Below, in pieces: positions 23,553 to 36,629 of a DNA stretch of 64,000 nucleotides (the stretch's first letter is position 1; each line of letters starts with the position of its first letter). The DNA lies in NCBI GenBank assembly GCA_003344405.1, contig NOWV01000011.1, positions 961,725 through 1,025,724 of the forward strand. Reading direction: 5' to 3'. Both the position numbers and the translations under genes were made by a program. The notes beneath the pieces are model-generated. The model searched no databases, was not told the DNA's origin, and saw only the letters and a list, made by a program, of their open reading frames with translations. Source of the stretch: Trichoplax sp. H2 (lineage: Eukaryota; Placozoa; Uniplacotomia; Trichoplacea).

Positions 23553-24940
23553 CTGGAAGATGGCCTAGCAGTTGTCCATTTTGTTCACATGGCGAGTATA
23601 CTTTACCCTAGTACTATTCGATAGACAGCTCGATCGTGTAAAGCTACAAAGGCAAGCAGGAGTAGAAATGGGTCAAGACGATCAATCTCCAACCTAATAC
23701 GGCTGGTCCACAGATCATAGTTGGATTCATTTAAAATCCAATTGAGTTGATGCTCATCTCTGTTTGCTTAAGCCTTAAGTTTTCACTAGTTTTTTTCCAG
23801 TTGGTTCATCTTGTAAGCACATACTGTCCCATTCAATTGTAGGATAGCATAAAGTAGAAAGGCAGACATTAGTAGCAATGAGTGATAGCAAAATAGTCAA
23901 TACGTGGACGTCAATAGTGTCTGCATAGACGATACTCCTTTAAATGGGTAAAATGTTCAATTACAAACGTAGAAAATAGTCCAAGAATTATCGCTTTAAT
24001 AGCCCCTCCATTAATGTAGAAGATTGGTAGCATCGACTTGACTATTCGATAGCATGGAATACTAAAAAAGAAGGATGATTTGCTAGTTTGGATTTAAACT
24101 ATGTATGGATTATTGCAGTCTATCAGGGGATGAAGGTGCAATATGGACCAAAGTAAACGATACTCTTTCTCAGACAGTAAAATGCATGTATTACCTCGAT
24201 TTTCAGCTACAACCAAGATACAGGCATGGATACCTTGACAGTTGAACAAGAACTACCAATCTACAAGTAGAAAGAAGCGTTGGGTGCTTGAATGATGAAG
24301 AAGTTGGAAAATACCAGCATAAGATTAACAGCCTGGAATCCACTGCAAGTGCTGCCTAATGTCGCCTCATTCAGCCTTTCCCCTCTATGGTAAAGAGCGA
24401 TTGCACCCTGGTGTATTAACTGATAGTCAAGTCTAAGTACTACCACCCAGACGACAGTACTAGCGTAGGCTAATCGCGATATACAAAGTACAATATAGCA
24501 ACGTATGTCCACATTGGACACTATACAGCAATGGACTTCCTTCGCTGGCATGCTCGCTTTCAATGAATATTGGCTTTCTGATCGTAGGGTTGCGTCGATT
24601 ACCTTTCTTCTTTTCCATAGGATTAGTAGAGCATAGGATAATGAATTTGTAGCTTGCAAATCATGCTATACAGTAGTATAGAGAAGAGCCTCGATAGTTA
24701 GACTGGCTTATTATTTTCGCCCTTGGAGTTTTGCTAGTTGCAATCCTTACTGGTGCTACCATCGATCAACTTTAGCGTATTTTTGAAGATAGTGTTGAAG
24801 ATCGTTTACAAGTAAAGCAACGTACTTCAACTGAAATTTCTGATCGTCTACTAGCGAGTGATGCTGCTAGGGTAGGCTACACTGATTCCTCTTCTTTGGA
24901 CGGCAACATCCACGTCGATCTATGCAAAGGTGGACGTCGA
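23553..24940. other. Intergenic, no recognisable gene
   Basis: A minus-strand frame of 132 codons (24261-24659) is open, but it has no recognisable motif and no splice or family support. Confidence 0.35.
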
Positions 24941-24944
24941 TTTA

Positions 24945-25660
24945 TCGCATTGGAAGATCGTCAGCTTGGATGTTTTAAAAGTAGCAGCATTGGTGCTAAA
25001 AACTGAAATTTAGAGTAGCCACCAACTAGTGATTCAACTGTACTTTAGATAGCGATCGATATCGAATCCATATCGATGCTTGTAGATCACATTGGAAGAT
25101 CGTTTGCTTGGATGTACTAAGTGTAGCAGCATTGGTGCTAAAAGCTGAAATTTTACAGCAGCCACCGACTAAGTGATTCAACCGCACTTTAGATAGCGAT
25201 CGATATCTATACTTGTAGATCGCATTGGAAGATCGTTTGCTTGGATGTACTAATTGAAGCAGCATCGGTGCTAAAAGCTGAAATTTCACAGCAGCGAACT
25301 AGTGATTTAATTGTACTTTAGATATCGATTGATATCTAATCCATATCGATACTGGTAGATCGTATTGGAAGATCGTTTGCTTGCATGTACTAAGTCAAGC
25401 AACATTGGTGCTAAAAGCTGAAATTTCACAGTAGCTAACTAGTGATTTAACTGTACTTTAGATACCGATCGATATCGAATCCATATCTATACTTGTAGAT
25501 CGCATTGGAAGATCGTTTGCTTGGATGTACTAAGTCAAGCAACATTGGTACTAAAAACTGAAATTTTAGAGCAGCCACCGACTAGTGATTCAACTGCACT
25601 TTAGATAGCGATCGATATCGAATCCATATCTATAATTGTAGATCGCATTGGAAGATCGTT
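24945..25660. repeat. ~140-bp minisatellite, about 5 units
   Basis: CATTGGAAGATCGTTTGCTT-type words recur near 24950, 25089, 25225, 25365, 25505 and 25645. Between them lie shared segments with GGTGCTAAAAGCTGAAATT and GATCGATATCGAATCCATAT. Unit length varies from 130 to 145. The array ends about 260 bases before the Thg1-like start codon. Confidence 0.85.
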
Positions 25661-25919
25661 TGATAGTACAGTAGATACAATTATATTTAATGCAATTCGC
25701 GTATATAATCAATCGTTACAATTGAAGCATTCACAATTACGTGTATTGCTGCTGGAAGTGAAATTTCAGACTTTACACCGGCTAGGTAGGGATTTAGCTG
25801 GTGTAGGCTGTAGGATAAACGTATCCTGTACTTTGGATAGTAACATCAACATCCATGGCCTTGCTGTATGTACCGTACTTTGATTTTGAATCTAGGATTA
25901 AAATAGCGACAGAACAACG

Positions 25920-27537
25920 ATGCATCGAATGATAAGTCGAAGTTATCGAAAATGGCCTCTGAAAGAAATCGGAAATCGTATGAAAGATTATGAACGACAG
26001 ATGGAATGGCAAGTACAGGCCAACCAATATTACATCATTCGTTTAGATGGTCATGCTTTTACTAAATATTGCCAAGGCTTAACTAAACCGTTTGATCATC
26101 GCATCTATCTGGCGTTGTTGCATACAGCTGCCGACCTCCTAAACAAATTTGGCTCGAGATCGGCATTCTGCTTCAGGTATCTCACTCTGTATTATAGCAA
26201 AGCTTCCATCTGCAGTTTGCACTCTATTTTGTAATGAATAGCAATTACCTAGCAGAAAAAGCAAGGAGTAGATATCAAACGCACATTGTGTACTGCCTTG
26301 CATAACTAATCCAGATGCACTATCTGTCTTTGATTACATACAAGGCTAGCCTTACATAAGTTGAATTAATAAACGATGATGTCACTCATCATAATCATCA
26401 AACTACCGTACCATTAACTCGATAGCTTGAACAAATAGTAGTAAAATAACAACAACTTAGACTTACCTATGTACTAGAACAACAGATGCAATTATTATCC
26501 AACACCTACAAATATCATCCACAATGAACAGTTTAAATTGATGACAAATGACTAGCATCGAAATTGTCGACTAGTTGACAGCTTTGCTTATGCTCTTTAA
26601 ATCTAAAATATGAATGAATACCACTGTAATTTTTATTTTCATTTTCTATAGTGATGAAATTTCCTTGGTGTTTGCACCGACTGAACCATCCCAACGCTCC
26701 GATAGAGAAGGAGGCGAAGAAGGAATTATACACTATCAAGGTCGTACGATGAAATTGTGCTCTTTAACTGCTGGTATGGCCTCTTCCCGTTTTAACTATT
26801 ATATGAATATGCAGCAATTCAATGACACGATGGATGCCCTGACATTAGCTAGGATTCAAAGTCACCCAGCAATCTTTGATTCGCGCCTGTTTTGCTTACC
26901 AAATGCTGATGAAGTTGTCAAAAACATTTATTGGAGAGCTCATGATTGCTTAAGAAATTCTAAAATCTGTTAGTCTATAAATATATTAATCATATGAATA
27001 TATTCTTGTTAGTCTATTGAATTATTAAATTATTAGTCGGCTACAATTAGATCAGCAGAATTGATATTCGGTATATATGTATACGAGTACATAATCTTTA
27101 TTAATAAGAAAAACGACATTTGTAGCTTCGGTAGAAATGTGCTATGGGTAACTTAAATTTGATTATTAATCAAAACTAATAGTTTAATTATTGAATATTT
27201 TTAAGCATTTGCTCAACATCATGTATCAAGACAGTCATTACACCGTGTCAAAGCATCTGAGGCTATTAAATTAGTCAAAGACAAGAAAGGCATCAACTAC
27301 TCGCTTGATACTCCGGATTGGTTTCGGTATGGCACTTTAATCAAGAAAATTTTGGTTGATCATGAAGGTATAAACGGAAAAACTGGAGAACCTGTCAAAG
27401 TAAAACGCTCGAGAATAGCATACGGTAGCATTAACTTTACGTCAAATCTCGCTAGTAATATAGAAGAGATATTACTAGCTAAGCATGCACCTACCGAGAC
27501 CAAATTACAATTGCTAAAGCCGACATTAAGTCCGTGA
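25920..27537 (+). CDS. Thg1-like 3'-5' nucleotidyltransferase (TLP), 3 exons, 301 aa
   Basis: Exons are 25920-26176, 26652-26968 and 27206-27537; phases 2 and 1 agree across GT-AG introns of 475 and 237 bases. The N-terminus has IGNRMKDYE, then the metal-binding RLDGHAF, and SDEISLVF formed across the first splice, giving both catalytic carboxylate blocks of the Thg1 family. Exon 2 adds LTAGMASSRFNYYM, FDSRLFCLP and DCLRNSK. Exon 3 adds FAQHHVSRQSLH and a DWFRYGT-like block. These resemble the Thg1-like protein (TLP) clade of bacteria, archaea and protists more than the animal THG1L of tRNA-His maturation. TLPs repair or edit tRNA 5' ends by adding nucleotides in the 3'-5' direction. Met codons at positions 1, 4 and 21 are all possible starts. 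An ATTAAA lies just after the stop. Confidence 0.85.
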
Positions 27538-29306
27538 TACTATAGAATATATTGATTAAATAATTGTTGCACCCTGAAAATCGTACGTCGTTTGCTTTGA
27601 TCCAGTTGTAGGCTTTATTGCTACATTTTAACCTACAGTACATACGTCGTTTTTTCAATACGATGACATTCGTGTCATCAATATTAGCTATTACTTACTG
27701 ACCTGGCCTACTTCAATCATGGCCCATTGCACAGCTAAATGGTGGAAATTTCAACATAAAATCTCATAAAATCTGTAAAAAACTGCTGTAAATAATCACA
27801 ATGACTAATCATTATTTTTGTAAAGACACAATGATTATCCCATGTATAGGTATTTACTGATGCAATTGTATTCGTAAATCCTCAATTAAATGCATACTTT
27901 TAAATAAATCGTTAAGCTTGTAAGGTAAGCGTCACGCCGACCCCTTATGCTGGAATGAACTTGCTCGTGTCATACTTAAGAGGGATATTCATGCACTACT
28001 AGACATAAACAGTTTGTTATTCTACGCAATAAACGTCATATCGTATTTCTATGTTCCCTACCATTCAAATCATTCGTGCTACTAAAGCGATTTACTACGT
28101 GGGTACATTAAATAGCTCACGATGTTAAATGCGATCTGTTTAATCCATCTTTCGCACGAGAAGTAGTAAATAATAATGCTTGGCAAATTATGATTCATGA
28201 GAACAGTAAAGAAATTGAAAAGGCGATACTTATATGCGGCAGCGGAAATATCTTTTTCAAACTTTGATCAATCATTTCCGTGTTAAATCATAGTAAGTGC
28301 ATTAATAATGATAACTACAAGTTACGTAAGAAGTGAAAAGCATTTATGTTAGAAATATACGATATTGTGACAATGATCACCAGTACACGGATACTATTTT
28401 AACATATACAGTTCTCTAAATATCTGAATTCTATCATCAAAGGTTGCATATGATCAGACTCCTCTTAAAGAACTATTTCGCCAGCAATATTGCCGCAGTG
28501 TAAACACAACTATCCACCCTACCATTACTGTTTCTATCTCTTCACATCTATCTACCCATTACGTCTATCAACTAGGGTACAATTATCGAATTCATAACAC
28601 AATCAATCATTGAGAAATTTAAAGGATAGGTGAACTCAATATAATAGTATTCCATCAACGTATATCATAAATAGACTACATTGATATAGATCCTAAGCAC
28701 ACTGTTCTACACAGTATACAGTACAGTAATTCTATGCACAACATTGGAATAAATCTAGTAATCAGGATAGATACGCTTATACACGTGATCTCATTTCTAG
28801 AAGGGGTTTTAATGGCCGAAATTGCAACTTGCAATATGGTTCCATTGAAAAACTCGTATGTTCAATTAAATCGACGATTAATCATAGTGTTCTGTATAAA
28901 GTATTACAGGTTAGATATAAAATCCCAATCTAACTAAAAATTGACTATTTGCGCATACTTTATGTCATAATTTATTCTATTGGCGACAACGATACCAACT
29001 AAATTAGCAATTCACACGCCATCGATAATTCCAATGTTACCTGCTGTAACACTTCTCTTCACCAGTAGCATCGTTAGCTTAGATATTTACTAAGAATTGG
29101 TAATTCAATCAATCACTTCATGATTTCCAATATCGTGGATCCATGTGATGTAGCTGAAATCTCGAATTGTACTGAAGTCTAGAGATGAAGGCTGGCTTTT
29201 CATTGTCATTCACATACTTGTACACTATATCGATTACTGTTTTATAAAAGACTAGTTACTCTTTCAAAATTCACATTTAAATCAAAACCTCTTATTATTA
29301 CCTTTC
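27538..29306. other. Intergenic, no recognisable gene
   Basis: Between two plus-strand genes. A 67-codon frame at 28734-28937 shows no recognisable feature. No repeats noted. Confidence 0.4.
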
Positions 29307-30834
29307 ATGGATTTCGATTCCAAACCTCTATTTGGAGAGACACCGCCAAAAGTAAGTTTTAAGCATTATAATTTGCCAAATAATATAGCTAAACCCTAAT
29401 TATTTTACGTCTTATAACTTGGGCGTCGACTTAAGATCACCCGATTCGTTAATCAAATGCATGGACCGGTCATTGAATAAAATCAGATGAATAGAAATTA
29501 TCATGCCATTGCATGTTAGAAATGATATTCATCTAATATTTTTGATGAGCTTTCTATAAATATAAATCTATTACGTGATTATGGTTATAATAGATTGTAA
29601 GGAGAAAGAGATATAATGCATCTATAATCCAATTCTACCGATTTTAATTCTACTTTTTGTAATAGACGAGCTCGATATATCTTTTGATTGACTTGATTCT
29701 CTCTATTATTTTCTATAGTATAAAGCTGTTCATTATGGAACATCTCTCTTTACAACAGCTGCTGTATTGGTAGGAGAAATTATAGCTACTGCAGCACTTT
29801 TGAATGCATAACACGTATATAGAAACAACTATCATAAATAGTGCTAACACATAAGTACAAAATCAGCCTGAATTCATGCTATAATTAGTTACATAAGAAA
29901 TAATTTTCCTCTCTAGTTTACTATGGTGTGCGTCTTTGCGATAAATTGGCCGCCTAAAGGTATCAATATCGTCTTTTTAGCAGCTATTGTTTTCCAGAGT
30001 ATATCCCAAATAGTTATGGTGAGTCTGTTATGTAATGATAGCTACCAGTACTATTTGTTAGATTATTTACTTCATGAGTAAATTCTATCCAATCTATCAT
30101 TTACTCTAATAAGGATGAAGTACTTTTTTTGAAACGAAACTTTACAAAAGTCATGATTGCGTTTGCTTTAGGGTTATTCTTAACCAAACATTATACCCTA
30201 TACGAAGAAATAACATTCTAAAATTTGTTTAGATTTTGGCCTAGGGGCTATATTACCGCACTACTATGCAGTCATTACTAAAATAATTTTGGTAGTAATT
30301 CTGTCTTTATGTAGAAAATGTAACAGTCAAAAATTTCCCGATACTATAATAGCTAAAATTCTACAGATTATATTTATTTATTGTATGCAGCTGATGGATT
30401 TTTATCGTACATATAGATAATGGATTGTGACAATTCTTCCGAATATCATTTACTATTTCTAACTTGAGCAATATGACAATTCTTTAATTATACTGTATGG
30501 ATTATATCTCTATAATTAGTAAGAAGTATTCTTTCTTACATACGTCCTATTAAAGCTAATAACGATTTTCAATCTATACTGCAGTGAGATTCTGTATACT
30601 ATATACTGTATTGTCTCGTTTTGCATATAGTTAATGATTGCAAAGGTTCCAATTTAGATGCAATAATTCTTAATCATATTATTTTCGTCGCTAACTATTC
30701 GTAATCTTTAGATTCGTTGGTATCGTGAGGGTGACGTCGATCCGAAATTTTTAAAACTTATCTACTATAACACATTTGTACTGTTACTGTTTTGCTTCTC
30801 ATGTAACTTGTACGCCTTTAATGTGAAATTTTAA
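29307..30834 (+). CDS. TMEM243: TMEM243 homologue, 4 exons, 106 aa
   Basis: Exons are 29307-29351, 29719-29769, 29917-30018 and 30712-30834, all joined in phase 0 at GT-AG sites. The N-terminal PLFGETPPK matches the PLFGET block of TMEM243. The rest has membrane segments (YGTSLFTTAAVLVG region, then NWPPKGINIVFLAAIVF), the loop IRWYREGDVDPKF (family: IYWYRQGDLEPKF) followed by LKLIYYN, and a last hydrophobic segment ending NLYAFNVKF. Four hydrophobic stretches are expected. The human protein is 118 aa, so length agrees. It is a small integral membrane protein of unknown function in animals. Every exon is shorter than 130 bases. ATTAAA follows the stop almost immediately. Confidence 0.88.
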
Positions 30835-32229
30835 ATTAAATGTAGAACCCGATTTGCTATAAAAGATCTATATATTATTAGATGAAACGCTATAATAATT
30901 AATTCACCTAGAAAAAATGAATATGAAACAAAGTTACTACTGTTTCAGAATTAATTTTCACTTGTTTTAATATCTACAGTAATGTGTAAAAACTGGTTTG
31001 CTTACAGATCATATTTATCAACATATTCCGTACTAATTCATGATAATATTGAGTAATCTATGACCATTTCCACACTCGTTTTAATATCTGATGTGTAAAA
31101 AGCTGGTCTACCGAAAAATTATCAATATATCTCATGCTACTTCATGGTAATAATTACTAGTCATGAGTATCGTTTATTTTTAGATTCAGTTTACTTTATA
31201 ATGTAAATGCAATAATGATAATAGTATTGCCTTATTATCATAATGAATTTGGACTTGTAAGCATACTCGTATAAAGATCGCATAATCTTCAAAACTATCT
31301 TGAATTTTACAAATTTAATAGCTAGAACTTAACCCATTTAAATTCTAGAATATATCAGAATGCAAAGTCATGGATAATTTGGATGTTTATGCTCAAACTT
31401 TGTTTATATATATCAATAGGATGTCATACTCTAGCTTCTACATTTTGTTTGCAATAAGCCCCATTTAATAGAGCATATTTGGGTAGCTGACATTGTATAA
31501 TTAATTTTTAGAAAGATCGAAATTGTCTTTAATGTAACCCTGATGATTTAACTACAATCAGTTGATACAAACATAATTATTGCTGCGATAGATAAAAGTT
31601 TCATAGTATAAAATATTACACTATTTATTCGCTATAAAATTGATGAAAGCCCGCTTTCGCCAAAGTTGTCATTACATTTGTTACAAAGATAGACAAAATT
31701 TATCTTAAATAAAACTTGACCATATTAAATTATACATAACTGCGAAAATAAAATGACATCCAAGCGTATTACAGAATTTGTTTTGCTAAAGTCTTTTGGT
31801 CTATATTCAACACAGCAACAATAAGCATATAATTATTAAAGCTAAAATAATATACAGTATCACCATAAGGATGATTAAAAATTTTGATTCTGCTAATAAG
31901 ACCGTTATCAGACATGTAATTATGATATATTTACAATATACATGGTATAGTCTTTACTTGCCCTCATGTCTCATGTCTCCCTATACTTACCCTCATGCCT
32001 TCATGTATTCAAAATTACAGAAATAATTTAAAAAAAACTCAAAGTATCCTTCAGGCAAGTCACAAGATATAATAACTACAAATATTTCCTATTCTGACAT
32101 TAGAGACCAACGTACATACACTAGTTAAATAAATAAAATTGTATTGTATACGGTCATAAGCATGGTATCTGTCACATTTGTTAAATCACCTTTATTATGA
32201 TAGCTAACTTTATCTTCTTTGGTTATAAA
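30835..32229. other. Convergent intergenic region between TMEM243 and FoxP
   Basis: Very AT-rich. No coding or repeat feature other than the poly(A) signal noted at its right end. Confidence 0.45.
32191..32196 (-). promoter_or_regulatory. Poly(A) signal AATAAA (minus strand)
   Basis: TTTATT on the plus strand reads AATAAA on the minus strand, about 34 bases after the TGA of the distal exon at 32230. This supports the exon being a genuine 3' terminal exon. Confidence 0.55.
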
Positions 32230-32641
32230 TCAAGCTTGATTGTATTGGCTTTCTAATGTATGGTCATCAGTGGTACAGTTTAAAAATTTCGTATCAATAT
32301 TTTCAGAATTGCTATTTATCTCTTCTGCTGAATCAGTAGCAATGACTACATGATGATCTACAGCTGTTGCTGTTAACGAAGGACTTTTATTCTCAGCATT
32401 ACGTGAACATTCAGAGCCAGAAATTTTACTCAACTGAGAGCTTAAATTTGTTGATATCTCATCTAAGTGATCGGTACGTAAACTATCAATATGATGTTGG
32501 ATTAATGTACGCGTATTCGTATGACTAGGAGCAAAATCTATTGCAGCATTTGAATTCTTGATAGCATGCCTATTACTGGTATTTTCTTCTTGATAAAGAC
32601 AAGATTCAAAGTCCTCTATTCTGATATTTGTATCTTTTCGC
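32230..32641 (-). CDS. Distal terminal exon, in phase with FoxP exon 12 (alternative FoxP C-terminus?)
   Basis: An open stretch of 136 codons ending in TGA, starting after a TAG acceptor. It is rich in Ser, Asn, Thr, Asp and Glu, with a C-terminal TTDDHTLESQYNQA. A protein-like composition and a close AATAAA argue that it is coding. The acceptor phase is 2, exactly that left by the donor of FoxP exon 12 at 36935. Joining them gives GLMSDKR-RKDTNIRIEDFE in place of the short tail from exon 13a. I found no other minus-strand exon between 32.6 and 36.6 kb. It could instead be the last exon of an unrelated gene whose other exons I missed. No domain recognised. Confidence 0.55.
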
Positions 32642-35600
32642 CTACTTTTCGTTTTTATAAATAAATCAATAAATCAATGTTATTATATATATATATATTA
32701 TATTATTACAATATAATTACAATTACTATATGATACGAAAACAATTGGTGTTGCAAACATTTTGAAATCTTAATATAGTTGCAGCGATTCTTAACCATCA
32801 AGTAAAAGCTTAATGAAGATCTCTTAATGTTTATTTTAACCATGTTAAGCGGATAATTCAATGAAACGTTAATCACTAAAACTTAAATACTAAATTATAA
32901 TTTTAAGTCGTACCAGAATATTGTAAGTAAGTTAAACGTGGAAGATGGATAATTTTCCTGTCTGACGTATCAACAACACAATTTATAAAAGCTGCTGCAA
33001 CATGACCAAAATCATCTCCTTCCATATTAATTCATATTAATTCGGCGTTGACCATTCATATTCTGAATTCACGAAATAGGAGTTATATTTTAACAGCTAA
33101 AATAACGCAAAAGCCGAAATTACATGAAAACGTTAAAGATGCTCCAATGTGACTTGGCAAAATTGACCCATCTATCAATGAATAATTGTCATTAATAGTA
33201 AATAATAATATGGCTGCTTGTTTGTAGGGTATATCAATAAATTATTTTCTATCCATATTAATGAATACAGAGGTATTGATTATACTCATATATATATTAT
33301 CGAAACCTTGCATGCATATATCAAGCTAATAATCGCCAATCTTATTGCATAATAGAACATCAAGATACATACTCATCTAGGCATACAGTACATCGTCGTA
33401 GCAAGACTATGTTAACTTGGTTCATATCGATGATGAATACCGAGTGACGCAATTTATGAGCTTATGCACTTGCATTTGTTTCTTGCTAGGTCAACATCGG
33501 CCAGATGTATCTTATGAAGTATTGTTACGTTTATGATGATATACGACATTATAACTCCTTCCGGGTTTATGCAGTGCAAATGCGTCAGTTTTCAATTTTT
33601 GATTGTACTAAACGGTGACGGAGTCGTTTTCTCAATCGAAATTGATTTGCTAATATCGTAATTCCTCGATGCGACACGTTTCTATACCAGGAACAACTAC
33701 AGAAATATTGCCCTAGACCGTATAGTGTATGATGACAAATCTCTTTTAACCTAAATTAGCTCATTTTACTCTCTGTACACTATTAATAATAATAATATAG
33801 CATGACAGTACGTTTCTTAATGAATTGCAACCGTAAACGTAAGCCAACTTAGATATTTTAAGACACTCATTTGCAATTACAACATGAAAGTATATCTGTA
33901 CACTCCAGTATAGGTGATCAATGAGTTTCTAAGTCATGCAAGAAATAAACTATGACCTCAATTTCAAAACGGCTACGACGATAGATTAATAGACAACTAT
34001 GGAAATAAATTTATCCTATCAACTCCATTAATTATCACCTACACACCTAGGGTGAGAATTTTGCTATTTTGGATTGTCATTGCCATGGAGCTTGCCTATT
34101 CTCTCTCTTCTTATATTGAAAGATCTCTATTTAATAATCCAATCAACGGAGTACAACATTATTGTTTAAGCATGTGATAGCTCTATAATACCAAGTCAAG
34201 GGTGCAGAATCAACCTCTGACATTTCACAACCAATTATTAGGATAGAAATGACGATTTACTTCGATTATGTTGGAGAAAGGGAAGAAAGCTTTGCCTCCC
34301 CTCAAGATGCAAGTCCTTCTAGCCATCGTCCGACCAAAGGACGTCCGTAACTATTTTAAGTGACCTTCAAGTCTGCAACTGCTCCTACTGTACTACTATA
34401 CCATGTCCCAAACGACACTTCATTCTATACTGTGTTTGACTAATTTGTTGGCGCTAGTAGCGCCTCTCTTTAGAGACTTCCAGACAGAAGGACAGCCAAG
34501 CCAGGTCTTCGCGCTACACTACACTGCATGATTTTTTTCTTTTCTCGGTCTGGGATCTGTTATGCGCGATACTGTACGGGTGGTGCAGTAAGCAACTACT
34601 TCGTCCCTCTCCTTGAATATGGATGGATGGAGAATCCGAGAGGTAATCCACTTCCATCCATGCAGAAACCCCACGGAAATAGACTTTAATTAAGCTATTA
34701 AGCTACGATTGAGGATATAAATTGCAACTATTTGGAAAGATGATGATTGTGTTTTGCTTTCATAATCAATGTTGTTTTCCGGTGTTATAAACTACTGCAA
34801 GAGATGAAACAGTAGCTTCACGGAAAACAGAATCGAATGTTCAATATACTAAAACTATAAACCGCAACACTTGATGGATGAGATTCTGTTTTACTTTCGA
34901 AATCGATTTTATTTTGCGGTATGATGAACTACTGCAAGAGACTGAACCAATTGAAACCATACGGCAGATACTGTTATATGACTTTTAGTAGTTAATCTTC
35001 GAAATCTTAAAATTGAAAATCATCGGAGGTCCTTGAGAAATACACTTTCTCCAAAACATAGGCGTTGACCCAGCGTAGATATTGGTATAGGTTACCGTCA
35101 TTGAATAGCTCAGTAAACTGTAGGTAATAAAGGAGCTTCCCTATGTGCTAAAAGTTGTTCCATTAGCCTAGGACAATCCTCAATCCATCTTAGTCGATCT
35201 TAATTAAGTAAAAGTTATTTCTTGAGCCAAGTTGAGCGTATGCGTTTCCCTTTTAAAATCCCTCACAACGTGACTCGCGCGGTATGCGAGGCAATGTCCA
35301 TGCAGAAGAGAGTTATACTCGTATATACAGTATATCTATCACTAACTACAAGTAACATTAAAAGCGTATTCACATAATATTTTAAAAATGTTTTAATAAG
35401 GCATAATATTGACAGACTGCTAAAAGACTTTGATATAACGGATAATTTGCTATGCCACATCTAGTATAAAGTATTTTCCACCTGAATTTTTCACGATAGT
35501 ATAATGTAGTTGAGACTCCACAACAGTCTTTCTCATACCTTTACTTTTGGCTCTGTTTTGTTAAAACATCCATTGTACAAACACTATTTATAATTTACAT

Positions 35601-36629
35601 GCTTCTCCAAAGTCTCAATAATGTGTCATCTAAACAAAGTAACGGAGAATATTTTCATATTAGCCATCGATCTGTTAGTTTGAGTTTAGAACGGGAATAT
35701 ACATCTAGAATAAGATAGTAGTATGACTATCATACGTATTGTGCATGATATAGTTTAAATAGCCAGGGGAAAAAAGGATACATTATACTCCTACCTTATA
35801 GTGTTTTGCAACGAATAACAACTTGTGTAAAATAGAAATGTTACGCCTAAACAGAAATATCTTCACAACAGGAATAAGCGCGTTCTAAATTTCGTTCGAC
35901 CATGCATGCTGCGCATACACTGATGGCTAACACCATCTAGTTGACTTATGACAGCGAATAGCATAAAAATTGGCTTACTTCAACAGGAATAGATATTTTA
36001 TTGCACAGTAGACGTTATAAATTTTTTAATCAGTTAATAGGACGAAACGTATCTCAACTTAGTTGATGCATCTTCTTTAAAGTACAGTAAACAGCTTATC
36101 GTATTCGGAAATGACATGTTTATATGAAACTTAGATGCCTAAAGCAAAAAAAACTGCATGATATCAACTTTTTATGAACAAGTCTTTGCTACAGCGTCAC
36201 ATAGAAGTGATCCATACTTGAACCTACCGTTAACGCGATAGCAGGAAGTTCCATTTTACTATGCATGAAATACACAAAGGCTGTCGTCTTAGTTTCATGT
36301 AAAGGCAAACATATACAAATTTTTTTAGCATATTGATAATGGTACTGTAACGGTTTAATATCTTGAAATTTTAATCGTATAACATGATTGCATAAAGCCA
36401 GTAATACGCACATAAATAAACTGCGTAAAAAGTCTTAATTATAAATATCTAGATAATAACAGTAAGATTGTTGTTGTCATTTCCAATACGCACTATAATA
36501 ACCATATCATTTATATTATAGAAAATTTTGAGTCATAAATTATTAAATATCAGTATGATACAAGATGCATCAAAAATTCAAGAAAGATTTAATAAATATA
36601 ACATAAATCGTGTCAATAAAACTTGATGT
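32642..36629. other. Intron or intergenic sequence between the two candidate FoxP 3' ends
   Basis: No convincing exon. A diverged pair of about 150-bp segments near 34740-34950 shares ACTACTGCAAGAGA and TTTTGCGGT-like words, and a 15-base near-palindrome GGCGCTAGTAGCGCC sits near 34450. Frames at 35263-35460 and 36189-36413 lack recognisable content. Confidence 0.4.

Noticed and set aside
24261-24659. 132-codon minus-strand frame
   Set aside because: Longest unexplained frame of the middle region, but no motif, no splice neighbours and repeats on both sides. Transcript data could revive it.
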